A DNA stretch of 64,000 bases from Anthoceros angustus (Eukaryota > Streptophyta > Anthocerotopsida > Anthocerotales > Anthocerotaceae), in the NCBI GenBank assembly GCA_010909165.1, contig MU008160.1, positions 1,922,001 to 1,986,000 of the forward strand. Reading direction: 5' to 3'. This document shows, piece by piece, positions 45,968 to 58,007 of this stretch. Below the pieces are notes generated by a model, which searched no databases, had not been told where the DNA came from, and saw only the letters and a list, made by a program, of their open reading frames with translations. The position numbers and the translations under genes are program-made. Positions within the stretch are counted from its first letter, which is position 1; every line of letters begins with the position of its first letter.

Positions 45968-46019
45968 AGCGCTCCTCCGCAGCGCTCCTCCGCAGCGCTC
46001 CTCCGCAGCGCTCCTCCAA
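45968..46019. repeat. 13-base GC-rich minisatellite
   Basis: Four copies of AGCGCTCCTCCGC, followed by a (AAGGGC)n stretch at about 46,020-46,042. It lies immediately outside the left end of the TIR element. Confidence 0.9.
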
Positions 46020-46090
46020 GAGCAAGGGCAAGGGCAAGGGCAAACTGAGTTACAAAACTGAAAGAAACCAATGCCAAGATAGGCATTATT

Positions 46091-46131
46091 GTTAAGATAG
46101 ACCTTAAAACACCATAATGTTCTTTCCGTCG
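46091..46131 (+). repeat. Left terminal inverted repeat
   Basis: GTTAAGATA at 46091-46099, four bases, then a 28-base match (46104-46131) to the right end, with one difference (C/T at the seventh position). Weak similarity continues outward (CCAAGATAG near 46,074). Confidence 0.85.
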
Positions 46132-46749
46132 GAACAATGAACGCAGGTTCCAGAACGATCGCCGCCGGTTCCTCTTTCTTGTCCCCTTACCAATTTCGAC
46201 TCTAAAGTAAGCCAACGGAAACGACTGGACCGCACTATGCATGCAAGACTCAATAAAGCCTAGTTTACAAGATACGACCGTTTTATTTAATGGACCTATA
46301 GAAAATACTTTACTGGTTTTTGGCCCGCACCATCGGTAAATTTGTAAGAGAAAACCTAAACATTTATTAAAAACGTTCCGGGCACTGTTCAAGTCAATAC
46401 CCTAAACCCATAGTAGGATGCCGGCATACCGGTGGCCTTGCACATAAAAACTCATGGTCAAACCGATAGCTGCTAGGTTTCGGGCATTACATGTGTCTGG
46501 TTCGGGATCAACTGGGATTACGCTACACACATGCCGGATATAATCGGGACGACGGTAATGTTTCTAAGGCGACTATCATCCGGTCTTGAGTGTCTCGCCT
46601 TCATTGCCTCGCATCATCTTCCTCTATCCCATCAACTTCTGATGTAGACGGCCATGCTGTGTCTAGTGTTTGTTGACCCTCATCCAAAAGGTCTCCGATG
46701 TTCTTTCATTCTCCTGGCGACAAGAGGCACAATCTGAGCCTTTCCAATT

Positions 46750-49457
46750 TCTTTTCACTCACGCAAACCTCCTTGGCCCAGAAGTGAGATATTCCTCGAC
46801 GGTGCGGCTCATGGGTGAGCTCCTCTTCTGCATCTCGCAATACTTCATATCCATGCACTCGCTGGAATGAACTCGCACACACCTCTTGTCACTCAATAGA
46901 AATACAATGGCGGCGACAACAAAGCGACCATCAAAGATGTCCCACTCACGAACAAGCATCCACTATCCATCGCCTTCTTTGGAGAATGTCTTGATGAGCT
47001 TCATCATTAACCCCAAAGGCCTTTGGTAGAGGCAGACAAGTTTGTCGAGTGAATGATATAACAATTTCTTCACCACAGTATCGTGGCCAATCACCGATCT
47101 TCCATTGTTAAATGTGCCCTGCAAAGCATTCGGTAACATGACTGCCCGTTGCAAGTCACTTGTCTTCCTCAAACCCCATCCTACTGTCACATACTCAACA
47201 GTATCGAACCCACCTTTGTCATTGTTTACGTTTGTCTTGTCCCAGACAAACGAAATGAGTCCCCCCTTCTGGCACCACTTCCGCATAGCCTCTCTCACCA
47301 AATGGGCATCTTCAACACCATGCATGATTATCATCCGATATTGATCACATTCTATTAAATCATGGAAGGAGTGCAAAACATTTCCACTTGCCAAATATCA
47401 AAGCGTCCGTCCTTCGGCCTTTCGAAACCACGGTACATCCATCACAAACAAAGAGTACCTTCTCTTCCTCACGTACCCTCGCATGTCGAGGATATCTCGT
47501 CCATGTACCTGATATTGCACCTTTTTCTCAGAATGTGGAACAGTGAATTGAAGGAGTCCATCCTCTATGTCTTGGTCGGCTAGTTGTCTTTGCTCATCCT
47601 CTAAGCCCTTCCATGTGTTCACCTCATAAATGAATTGTTGAAAACTTTCAGGGCACTTCGTTAACACCTCAATATCCTTGCGCGGCATGAAGGGAAACCA
47701 ATATTAGCATTAGACGCGGCCTTCATACTTGAATCAGGAAGATGCCAAGACGCCTTCCGGCCTTATGGAGGGAGGAGAGGATGGAGGCGGCATGCCGCCC
47801 GCCACCAAGAAGCGGGTCCCGGGAGGGCGCCGCATGCGGCCCCCACTGGCTCTAGCCTCTTGGTGGCGGGGGACGCGGCCCCGCCTCAGCGGGTCCCGGG
47901 AGGGCGCCGGCATGCGCCCGCCTCAGCGGGTCCCAGGGAGGGCGCAAGATGCGCGCCCCGCCTCGGGTCCCAGGGAGGGCGCCCGCCCGTGGGAGAGCGC
48001 ATGCCGCGCCCACCCTTCAAACCATCAGTTCAAATCACTTCAAACCGGATTGAAATTACCTTGCCCTCAAACGCCGCTTTGGAATCTAGCGACAACTTCG
48101 GTGGAGTGCTGAGGATACTCCTGTCTCACCATCTCGAAAGATGAACACCCAAGGTGCTTGGCCATTGCCACCTGAATGATATGCAACTTTTTCCGCAAAA
48201 TAATGTCATCCGACATTCCCTTCAAATCGATGAGACCAGTGACCACTTTTTTGCAGATGAGCATTTGCCGCCCTGTTGGAATGCCTTGAAAGCAACGCTG
48301 TGGCTTGCATCTCCTTTGGTTTCACAAACACCCTTCTTCGCTTCATGTCTTGCCTTTGCGCTTCCCTTTGCTCTTCTTGCTCATACCAGCTGCCACATGT
48401 TTTTTTTGCTCAGGCAATTCACAAGCCTCCCACTTCGAGAAGATCTTGTCAACATTGCTCCAGACTTTCCCTTCCAGCTTCGCTATGCACAAGATGTGCG
48501 TTCTGTTGTCGACTTTGTTCTGCTTGTATGCATCATCTTCTCGTCCCTCATCGTCTTCGATCAGGCCCAACCTTGTATAAGTTGAACTTCCAAGTCATTG
48601 ACATATGCACGCCATCTCGCTTCGCAATGAGCAGTTCATCCCTTAGGTATCTAACTTGCTCAATGAAAGACATCTTCCGGCGTTTATCCGACATTGTGTT
48701 GTGATCTGTTGCCAGTACCCTCATCTCTTGTAAAGTAAGCCCACAATATACATGAGCCTCTATCCACTTGAATCGCTCTTTGACAGGCGAAATGTCCGCC
48801 AGATGTTGCATAGCAGCAAATGTGTGATTGCCTCCCAAAACGCCCATTACATACTTCTTCGCCCTGAATTTCTTCCAGTCCAAGTCTTCCAGATCATCAC
48901 ACTCCTTTGGGTCAATCATACACAGAAGCGGCAATACGCCCTCTTCCACTCGTCCCTTTCCAATAACGCGGGCCAAGTAATTGGACCATGCCTCATCCAC
49001 CCGCCTTATCTGTGCATCTGGAGTGAGGTAGGAAGCGGGCCTGAGATTCTCCAGCTTCACTAACACAGTTTCGGGCACAACCTTCTTTGCGTAGGCCGCA
49101 TCCCGAATGCTGGTTAGATAGTCCTCCTCGTGAAAAGAAGATGCCAGCCTCTCCTCATCTGTTGAAAGATGAACTGTAGGTATGTCATCTTGGGAGGAGC
49201 TAAATTCCTTTTCACCTTTTCCGCAGTGAAACATCTACATCATCCTGGAGTTGACTCCGGTTTCCGGCATCTGCTGCTTCTATGTTTCCTTTCCTCTTCC
49301 CACCTGCCCTGTTCACATCCGCGATGATAAGCTCGTTCCCGGAAGGTCTGTCTTCCTCTTCCATTCGGCTTGGGGATCTCCTTCTCGATGACCGCCTGTG
49401 CCCACCGCCTTGTTTTTCCTCAGGCGGTCTTCCGGCTTGGTCCCCAAAGCCTGTCAC
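46750..49457 (-). CDS. ParB-domain DNA methyltransferase-like protein encoded by the TIR element
   Basis: Reading minus from about 49,457: a charged leader, then a ParB/sulfiredoxin-type domain in one frame (49,234-48,548). It has VKLENLRPASYLTP at the start and GVLGGNHTFAAMQHL, the GGxHRxxA-like box. A linker with KKSKGKRKGK and a stretch IILRKKLHIIQVAMAKHLG follow. After a GC-rich interruption (48,010-47,760) comes the catalytic part: SLFVMDVPW (DPPW-like motif IV), ISFVWDKTN, VEYVTVGWG and, near 46,960-46,935, IVDACS followed by VGH, resembling the AdoMet-binding motif I. Motif IV before motif I is the order of the N6/N4 methyltransferases that bacteria and phages often fuse to ParB domains. 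At least four frame changes interrupt it as read; some may be artefacts. The target base cannot be decided. Confidence 0.6.
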
Positions 49458-50237
49458 CTACATCATCGGCGACAGCTCCAACCATTGTGGACGGTGCCGC
49501 CGCCTGTGGAAGATGAAGGACGCCGCATGCCGGCGCCCGCCTCGCCCTCCACGTTCCATGTATAAACGTGCGGCATGTGGGGTTGGTGCGGGACACTCAG
49601 GCGGGGAGGACGCCGCATGCCGCCCCTCCCAGCCGGAGGGTCATATGCATGAGGCAAGGCCACGATGCTCCAGGCATAGCAAATTCTTGGTTTTCTTCGG
49701 CTTCCTTGTCTTCGTCCTCTGCATCAGATTCCATATTTTTTCCCTCTTCGTCATCCGACTGCCCTTCCAGAGGTTTGTCATCCTAGTTCTTCATCTTCCG
49801 AGCTACCTGTTGCATCGTTTCCCATAATTCGAGGTAGCGCTGCTCTCGCCCGCCGCATGCTTTTCTCTCTCCGGTGGTCAATAATCGATCATGATGAAAC
49901 AACACGCTTGCTTGTAGAAAGCCTCCCACCGCACAATTGCCAAAGTTCGGGAATCACACCTTGAGCGAGAAAGGACCCGGAGGAGGTGCAGCAATTAAAT
50001 CCGGATCACGAATACTTACTTGTGGGTTGTTCATACTCTCGAAATGCGGTCACCAACACTGTGTGCACTTATTCACCTTGAACATTCCGAGCGCCACCGT
50101 GAAAACCTTGAACTCATGAGGAACCGGGTCGTATTTCATCTAATTGCCGTGGCTTAGTTGTCAACAACATCTCAAACTCCGGGTCCCCTGCTCGACATGT
50201 CCAAGGTAGCCTGACAACCCATCCGACTCTTGCTCGA

Positions 50238-51000
50238 TTAGGCTCGGTCCATATCCTTACCCACAATTTCAAGAGCGGTGTCCACCGCCAAGATCATCCA
50301 AATTTTGGCTTCCTTGAAGAAACCACTCCTTGTCCAGGCAAACAATTGCATCATGAGAATTGGTCCCTCAACAGATGGTTTCCTCCAGTTATAAGGCGTG
50401 ATTGGCTCGGGTTGCCTTTCTTCGCCTTTTGATCCACCCGCCACCGCCCCGCCCGGACTTTGTCGTGCTTGCTTTTGTGGAATTGCCGATGCGGTTTTCG
50501 ATGCCCTCGGTGTGTTTCTCCACCGATCGGACCCGATGCCACACCGCTTCGCCCTCGCCCGGTCCGACTTCTTCTTCTCGCCTTGGGGCCCGCCGGGCGG
50601 GTCGCCAAGGCGCCCGCCATGTCCTTCTTGCTCGCAACTTCCTCCCGATGCCATGATACCGCATACGTGGAAAGCGGAGCCGGGTTAGATGAAATAGTGG
50701 AATTGTGCATGTAGACCGGCGTAGTGGAAAGGAATAGGCAAGGCGCACTACTACTCGGCGCCGAGCGCGAAACGATGAAGGAATTGGCGGTGGCGCCCCA
50801 CCGATCGCCTCTTTTGCGCCCCACCGCCGCCGCTGACGACGTTCAAACGGCGAGGCGTGAAGGTGTTTCGGCGGCGCGTCGAGCACTTGGGAACATAAAC
50901 CCCTGTTTGAGCCGCGATTACCATATGAGTTGCCCCGGTCTCAATCGTTTGGCAGAGTACGCTGGTAAAATCCATGCAGATTTACCTTCATTTAAATCGA
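50238..51000 (-). CDS. Basic protein frames of the TIR element, function unknown
   Basis: Minus-strand frames in both duplicate copies (50,238-50,890 and about 52,451-53,084) share a Lys/Arg-rich segment: GIGSDRWRNTPxGIENRI, HKSKHDKxRSGG, WIKRRKKA and YNWRKPSFE. The segment could be a DNA-binding region or an upstream exon of the ParB-methyltransferase gene, which lies downstream on the same strand. Frames are broken in both copies. I do not recognise the family. Confidence 0.35.
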
Positions 51001-51859
51001 TTCCTTGTTTCAAATCCAGTTTCTGTCTGAACTGGTGGCCTGCATGTCGTTGGGGAAAGGCGGCGCCGTTACTCTCCAATGAGTTCAAAGATTTCCGTTG
51101 CTGAGCATTTAAGTGGTGCATGCATCGCATTTGTCACCGCCTTCGCCTCACTCTTCTAGCTAAGACTCTACATATGTCACACCGACTCTAAGTGAGCGGT
51201 AGTCGGGTTGGAGACTAGTGTGACCTCGAGTTCGAGTGCACCACGATGTTACACTTAACTCCACTGCGTTTGAGGTGATCGGCCCGGCCGGTTTGCAATT
51301 GTATAGGCTTTCAAATGTTCCTCCAGAGCTGACAATCGGCTTCCACCGGATTTTGTAGGACGAGGAAAACGATGCTGTGTCGCAATTCCAGAGGGACTTT
51401 GATGCTACTCAGAAGAGGAAACGCAATACCCGCTTGAACGCTGGTGCCGAGGGTGTGTCGAAGTTTGTATCTGCGACACCGCAAACCCCTGGTGCAATGT
51501 GGACCATCGATGGTGTGTTTCGTCCTCTCCGTCTACACTCCGACGCACTTCATAGGGAACTGGAATTGTAGACAAACCATGTGGATGCTTGCGTACTGAA
51601 TACTGTTGAGATGACTTCTACAGGCGAAGGCTGGAGGAGGCGCACGCAAACATCACCAAGACTTTCTCGGTGTGTTCCCCACACTCCAAGAAACGTGAAC
51701 CTCTATGCAGCTATGGAGCGGAGTCCGGGAAGTTCGAGGCATGGAGGAAGAGGACAAATACGATCGCCGACATTGCGCCGCCAGGGTTTGTTTGCAGCGG
51801 ATGAAAGCGTGGTCGACGGCTCAACCTCACGATGAATCACCGATTGCCGAACCGGTATC

Positions 51860-52235
51860 GGGAGAAGGGATGGGTAATGAGAGATGCTCTTTCCACCCCA
51901 AGCCACTGAGTGAAACATTTGTAGCAGAACGATGTGTGGATTCGGTGATTCAAAAAAGGCGGGCATGTGGGGTTCCATTGTCCAAAAGCGATAGCGAGGT
52001 AGTGACAGTGGACTTTCAGAAACCATGCTGCAACAAGCTCTGTGTGCAAACTCTGTGCAAGGCAAACTTGCAAGAGCAGCGGTATCGTTATCTGAGGATG
52101 GGGAGGGCGGAGCAAGAAGCGTTTTTGCAGTCACTAGTGGATGTGGACATCGCGAAACCTAAGGAGAAGGTCATCACACATATCATGGGAATCGCATTCG
52201 GTGTTGTTTGCAAGCATTCGAGAGTTTCGCATAGG
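51860..52235 (+). pseudogene. Truncated first copy of the DUF7869-like gene start
   Basis: The same N-terminal region as the main gene: FVAERCVDSVIQKRRACGVP, CCNKLCVQTLCKANLQEQRY and AEQEAFLQSLVDVDI, in one frame at 51,705-52,253. It ends at the junction with duplicate copy 2, so this copy lacks all catalytic parts. It is cleaner in frame than copy 2. Confidence 0.55.
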
Positions 52236-53939
52236 TTCCGAGCGCCACCGTGAAAACCTTGAACTCATGAGGAACCGGGTCGATTTCTAATTGCCGTGGC
52301 TTAGTTGTCAACAACATCTCAAACTCCGGGTCCCTCGACATGTCCAAGGTAGCCTGGACAACCCATCCGACTCTTGCTCTCGATTAGGCTCGGTCCATAT
52401 CCTTACCCAATTTCAAGAGCGGTGTCCACCCCAAGATCATCCAAATTTTCTCAAGAAACCACTCCTTGTCCGAAAACAATTGCATCATGAGAATTGGTCA
52501 CCTCAAAAGATGGTTTCCTCCAGTTATAAGGCGACGCATCGGCTGCTGCTTTCTTCCGCCTTTTGATCCACCGCCACCGCCCGCCGCTCCGGATTTTGTC
52601 GTGCTTGCTTTTGTGGAATTGCCAGATGCGGTTTTCGATGCCCTGCGGTGTGTTTCTCCACCGATCGGACCCGATGCCACGCTCGCCTCGGTCCGACTTC
52701 TTCTTCGCCTTCTTACTGGCGGGTCGCCAAGTGCGTCCGCCATGTCCTTCTTGCTCCGCAACTTCCGTCCCGATGCCATGATACCGCATACGGGAAGAAA
52801 GCGGAGCGGGTTAGATGAAAAGGGAATTGTGCATGTAGACCGGCGTAGTGGAAAGGAATAGGCAAGGCGACTACACCGCGCCGAGCGCGCAAAACGATGA
52901 AGGGAAGGTGGCGCCCCACCGACCGCCTCTTTTGCGCCCCACCGCCGCAATGACGTTCAAACGAAGCGCCGCTGTGAAGGTGTTTCGCCAGGCGCTGGCG
53001 AGCACTTGGGAACATAAACCCCTGTTTGAGCCGATTACCATATGAGTTGCCGGTCTCAATCTTGTAGGTACTGGTAAAATCCATGTAGATTTACCTTCAT
53101 TTAAATCGATTCCTTGTTTCAAATCCATCATTCGAACCGGGTGGCTCGCATGTCGTTGGGGAAAGGCGGCGTTACTCCAATGAGTTCAAAGATTTCCGTT
53201 CCGAGCATTTAAGTGGTGCATGCATCGCATTTGTCACCGCCTTACCGCTCTTCTAGCTAAGACTCTACATATGTCACACCGACTCTAACGTGAACGGTAG
53301 TCGGGTTGGAGACTAGTGTGACCTCGAGTTCGAGTGCACCACGATGTTACACTTAACTCACCTGCCGCGTTTGAGGTGATCGCCCAGTTTGCAATTGTAT
53401 AGGCTTTCAAATGTTCCTCCAGGTGACAATCGGCTTCCACCGGATTTTGTAGGACGAGGAAAACGATCGGGTCGCAATTCCAGGAGGGACTTTGATGCTA
53501 CTCAAGAGGAAACGCAATACCCGCTTGAACGCTGCCGGGGTGTGTCAAGTTTGTATCTGCGACACCGCAAACCCCGTGCAATGTGGACCATCGATGGTGT
53601 GTTTCCTCCGTCTACACTCACGCACTTCATAGGAACTGGAATTGTAGACAAACCATGTGGATGCTGCATCGTCTTGAATCTGTTGAGATGACTTCTACAA
53701 AGGCTGGAGGAGGCGACGCAAACATCACCAAGACTTCTGTGTTCCCCACACTCCAAGAAACGTGAACCTCTATGCTATGGAGCGGAGTCCGGAAGTTCGA
53801 GGCATGGAGGAAGAGGACAAATCGATCGCCGACATTGCGCCGCCGGGTTTGTTTGCAGCGGATGAAAGGGTGGTCGACGGCTCAACCTCGCGATGAATCA
53901 CCGATTGCCGAACCCAAGGAAGGATGGGTAATGAGAGAT

Positions 53940-56900
53940 GCTCTTTCCACCCCAAGCCACGAGTGAAACATTTGTAGCGAACGATGTGTGGATTCGGTGA
54001 TTCAAAAAGCGGGCATGTGGGGTTCCATTGTCCAAAAGCGATAGCGAGGTAGTGACGATGGACTTTGAAACCATGTCAACAAGCTCGTGTGTGCAAACTC
54101 GCAAGGCAAACTTGCAAGAGCGTATCGTTATCCGAGGATGGGGAGGGCAAGAAGCGTATCACTAGTGGATGTGGACATCGCGCGAAACCTAAGGAGAAGG
54201 TCATCACACATATCATGGGAATCATTCGTGTTGTTTGCAAGCATTCGGAGAGTTTCGCATAGGTTCAAGCGGTATGAGGAGTTGAAGGCGAGTATTGTGC
54301 AATGCTCCATGGACGGAGCTGATCAATAACCCTCGTCGCATGCAGGGAGTCGTTGCATGGATGGATTCCACTTTTCAATTCATGTCGAAAGAAACGCCGA
54401 TGTTTTCACATGCCCGATACATTTTCCAAGTTGGAAATATGGGCCCGATCGACGGATATGGCACGGTCCTCCATGAAGTTCGTCTCCTATGTATTTCTTA
54501 ACTGTGGAGAAACAACTTTCCGAAGGTCCGGATACCAAAATCAAACAGGTTTTCTACTTGTTCTCTGCGAGGGCCTCAAGCGCACTATTCGCAACACATC
54601 CGCAAGGCGGATCAAGGTTTGTTCCTTTAATCACAAGGCGAATCAAGCCCGGGAAATTAATTGTCGTTGACATGTTGCCGCATGGTAGGGACCGTGTTTA
54701 TCCAATCTGGTTTATGCGCCGTCATGCCCACAAAGACGGTCGATAACATGGCCATGCCGGCACCATCGTGCTTACAATGGCGGTGGTAGTCGCAGGGCAC
54801 ACGCGTGCATGATGTTTGGAGGAAGGCGGCATGCGGCGCCTGCTCATATTCTGATGGTAATGCGCGCCTATAGATATGGTTACATAGGCGCCGGCATGAC
54901 GGCCTATGCTAGACCTGGTTACATCGGGCGCCGGCATGCCGCGCCTATGCCAATAGCTCAGGCGGAGGCGCATGCCGCGCCTATGCCAATAGCTCAGGCG
55001 GAGGCGCGGCATGCCGGCGCCTATGTACATAGCTCTAGGTGCGGAGGCGCCGGCATGCCGGCGCCATGTACATAGCTCGGGTGCGGAGGCGCCGCATGAG
55101 GGCGCGCGCTTCTTGTTTATTACATACGCGACGGCATACCGGCGCCTATGTTCATACCACGGTTTTTGCATGCACCGTCATGACCCGACCTATGTCCGTA
55201 GCAATGGTTATGCGAGGCGGCATGCCGCCTATGTCCATACATCGGTTTATGCAGGCACCGGCATGACCCGACCTATGCCGGCAATATATGTCGGCGCCGT
55301 CACGCTGGCGCCTATGGGCATATATTGTTCCCCATGGGTATAGTGCATGGTCTGCAATACATGGTCGCCATACATCCGGTGCCTTCCTGCCTTAGTCCTT
55401 GCATGCAGGTGGCTGTGTGGCTACTGTGTACGCGCTGGTGTGCCCGTACTCATGTAGGAGTTTTGTGGTCAAATGTGGTGGAGGTCGTTGTGCAATACTC
55501 CTTGTTTTGACATGTGCATATTTTCATATGAAGGGGCATCGGCGTCTCATCGACTACGCCTCAATCGAGAGGGACAAAGCTGCAAAGCATCGCTCTAAAA
55601 GTTATGCTCAACCTCACAAGTACATGCTTCTGGCTATCGATGGTATGGACCAAAAGAAGACCGAGCTGCCCCATTTTATTCGATACCCAAAAGATTTAGC
55701 GGATAGTTCACTTATTAATGTTCATGTAGTGGGTGTATGGTGCATAATTACACTTTCAAGGCGAGAGCGTATTTGCATTATGCCAATTTGCGGAATGACG
55801 CGAATCTAACTATCAACATAATTCAAGATGTCATATTTTCATATGAAGGGTGCTTCCAAAGTGCTTTATCTCGACTTGACAATACATGCCGGAGAACAAA
55901 AATCAGTTGTTATTCGCATACCTAAATATGCTCGTTGACCTTCAAGTGTTTGTGAAAGTCAAGGTTGGTTTCCTTCTCGTTGGTCACACACATGATCGTA
56001 GATCAAATGTTTTCTTGTTTCTCAAGCTCGAGACACAAAGAGGCTTTTACAATAGATACAGGCGGACATTTTGACGACATTCACTCAAAACCTAAGTGAA
56101 GATTATAACGGTAGCGGACTTTCGCTCATATGTATGGCCGATCGAAAGGAGCAAGAGGATATGCGGCTACAGTGAAACATGAACAACCTTTCCTTCCAAC
56201 ATCAGTTCAAAATCACACGGGAAGAACGGCAAGACCGTGGCCACGTTACTGTTGTTCGCAGCAAGCAGGATTCCACTTCACCTGGGAATCAGAAGATGGT
56301 TTAGAATTTTTGAACTTCGTTCCCACCATTGCAGTTGGTCCAGCTCCGCTTATGGCTTTGAAAGCGAAAGACAAAAAGGGGGATGGTGGTCTGTCGCCAT
56401 CAGAAGGTGTGAAGCACTTGAAGAATGGGTTATTGAACTTGAGGACATACATAACGGCGGCAGAGAGAGTGTGGTGGAGGTTGTTTTGGATTGATCAAGA
56501 GGAATCGCCCTTATTGTGGAGAACAACATAGCTCTTGTGCTAAACAAACCATGGAGATGGTACAATAGAGCGGAGGCGGCGAACTTGCCTCCGCTCCAAG
56601 TCCTCAAGAGGTTGTCCTCGAAGCATTACTCGAGAGGTACCCCAACGCGATATGTATTTGGGGCATATCGAATATTGGTCGCCAATGACAACAAATTGAA
56701 AAATGAATGGGGATATCAAGGAGATACGGAAAGGAATGTTCATCGCTACTCCATGTGCGTGAGACGCACAGGGGGCTTTTGGATTGGGAAGGTGGACGTG
56801 GACTTTAATTGTGAGAAGCCTTCGCTTATGGTCCAGCATGTAATCGAGCACACCGATGCGTTTGAAGGAAATATGTTGAAGAATTTTTGTTCGGGAGCCT

Positions 56901-56980
56901 TACCTAACGGGACATGGGAAGCGGTGGGAAAAGAGGATTACCAAAGAACATCCAACGGTTGTTTGTTGACAAGACTATAA
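53940..56980 (+). CDS. DUF7869-type, DDE-transposase-like protein of the TIR element
   Basis: Plus-strand frames succeed one another in the order of the widespread eukaryotic proteins annotated DUF7869. First comes a Cys-containing N-terminal region (with CCNKLC in copy 1), then EKVITHIMGI and a helix-rich part. After a GC-rich gap (54.75-55.35 kb) follows the core at 55,530-56,060: LLAIDGMDQKKTELPHF, INVHVVGV, LTINIIQDVI, RLDNTCR continuing in the next frame as ENKNQLLFAYLNMLVDL, and VKVGFLLVGHTHD. The Asp of DGMD, the Asp of LDNT and the acidic residue after GHTH are placed like a DDE/D catalytic triad on an RNase H fold. A C-terminal part (56,240-56,980) is Trp/Lys-rich. Frames change several times. 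The transposase role is inferred, not proven for this family. Confidence 0.55.
54822..55290. repeat. Cluster of GCATGC-centred palindromes inside the TIR element
   Basis: About ten sites centred on GGCATGCC or close variants, many at 36-50 base spacing. They include a perfect 20-base palindrome at 55046-55065 (GGCGCC at both ends, CATG in the centre) and a 16-base one near 55,209-55,224. Spacer text with TATGTACATAGCTC recurs. Similar palindromes occur at 47,785-48,010, 49,525-49,625 and 57,505, always inside the element. Confidence 0.8.
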
Positions 56981-57209
56981 TCCTCTATTATGGATTCAAC
57001 TTGAATGGAAGGAAACACTTGTATGCTTGATAAGAAGGCCATTCAAAAACTAAATCGCCTTTCACGCAACTGTGAGAGGACGATAGCGACTGTGAAGTCA
57101 AGGATGAGGTCCTATATTGGATGAAGGAATTGAGTCTCGAGGAGTGAAATTGTCGCGGATGTTTGAAAGGGCCACTGCGAGAACATGCCCTTGCAAAATA
57201 GGCGAGCAT

Positions 57210-57970
57210 GTTGAGTAGTAGATGTTCACAATTATATAGTTCTCTATGGGACTCACCCTATTAGGCTGGAACAGCGCCTACTTTATTCTTGCCGCTCATT
57301 AATACGATGTTATCAATTCAAACCGTGCACAAACGGACACAGAAACGAAAGTGTCACCCACATTTGCTCTTTGTCGTACTGTCCCAATGCCTGAGGTTAA
57401 TTAATATGCCCATGAACTCGGCAAGAAATGCGCTTGTTGCTTGCTATCGCGCTAACCGCGAGATGGGAATGGATAGAAGTTCATCTATGTACAGTGCGGG
57501 AGGGTGCATGCCGGCGCCCATGCACTACGCGTGCCTTGTATACCACCAGCCACAATAAAATTAGGAAAAACAACCGGCTGCCTTGATGTTGCATTGTGTG
57601 CGAGAATACAACCAAGGCCGTACACCTCATCCACGTATAAAAGTTAAGCCCGTGTGCTCAACACTTCATGCATATCCATATATTTCCCAAACCACTCACC
57701 ATGCGTGTAAAAGTTGCATATTACAAAGCATAGCAGCCCTCCCCCCGCCTACATGGACTTAAATATGGGCATGTTTTGCAGGCAAAATTGCATTGATCTT
57801 CCAACAAATCCCTTTGTTTGGCCACCCCATGTCATGAACTCATGTTTAAGAACATGTGCCACCCTTTTTTTCCCTCTTACTTTCAAACAAATAGTCCAAG
57901 AAGGGTTTGAGTGCCCATGTTGCCGCCGGTTATTTGTATAAAGTGGGAAAATGCCGCTTCCTGTTTATTA
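57210..57970. other. Right subterminal region of the TIR element
   Basis: Non-coding as far as I can see: AT-rich apart from one palindrome at about 57,505-57,520. It lies between the end of the DUF7869-like gene and the right terminal repeat. Confidence 0.5.
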
Positions 57971-58007
57971 CGACGGAAAGAACATTATGGTATTTTAATA
58001 TCTTAAC
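57971..58007 (-). repeat. Right terminal inverted repeat
   Basis: Inverted relative to 46,091-46,131: 57971-57998 matches at 27 of 28 bases, and 57999-58007 (TATCTTAAC) matches the outer nine bases. Confidence 0.85.

Larger units (their letters stand above)
50087..54266. repeat. Tandem duplication of about 2.1 kb inside the TIR element
   Basis: Copy 1 is 50,087-52,235 and copy 2 is 52,236-54,266; both begin at TTCCGAGCGCCACCGTG. The copies are nearly collinear, and most differences are short losses at CAG/CTG or at GC-rich words. Each copy holds the divergent start region: basic minus-strand frames on the left and the N-terminal part of the plus-strand DUF7869-like gene on the right. Confidence 0.9.
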
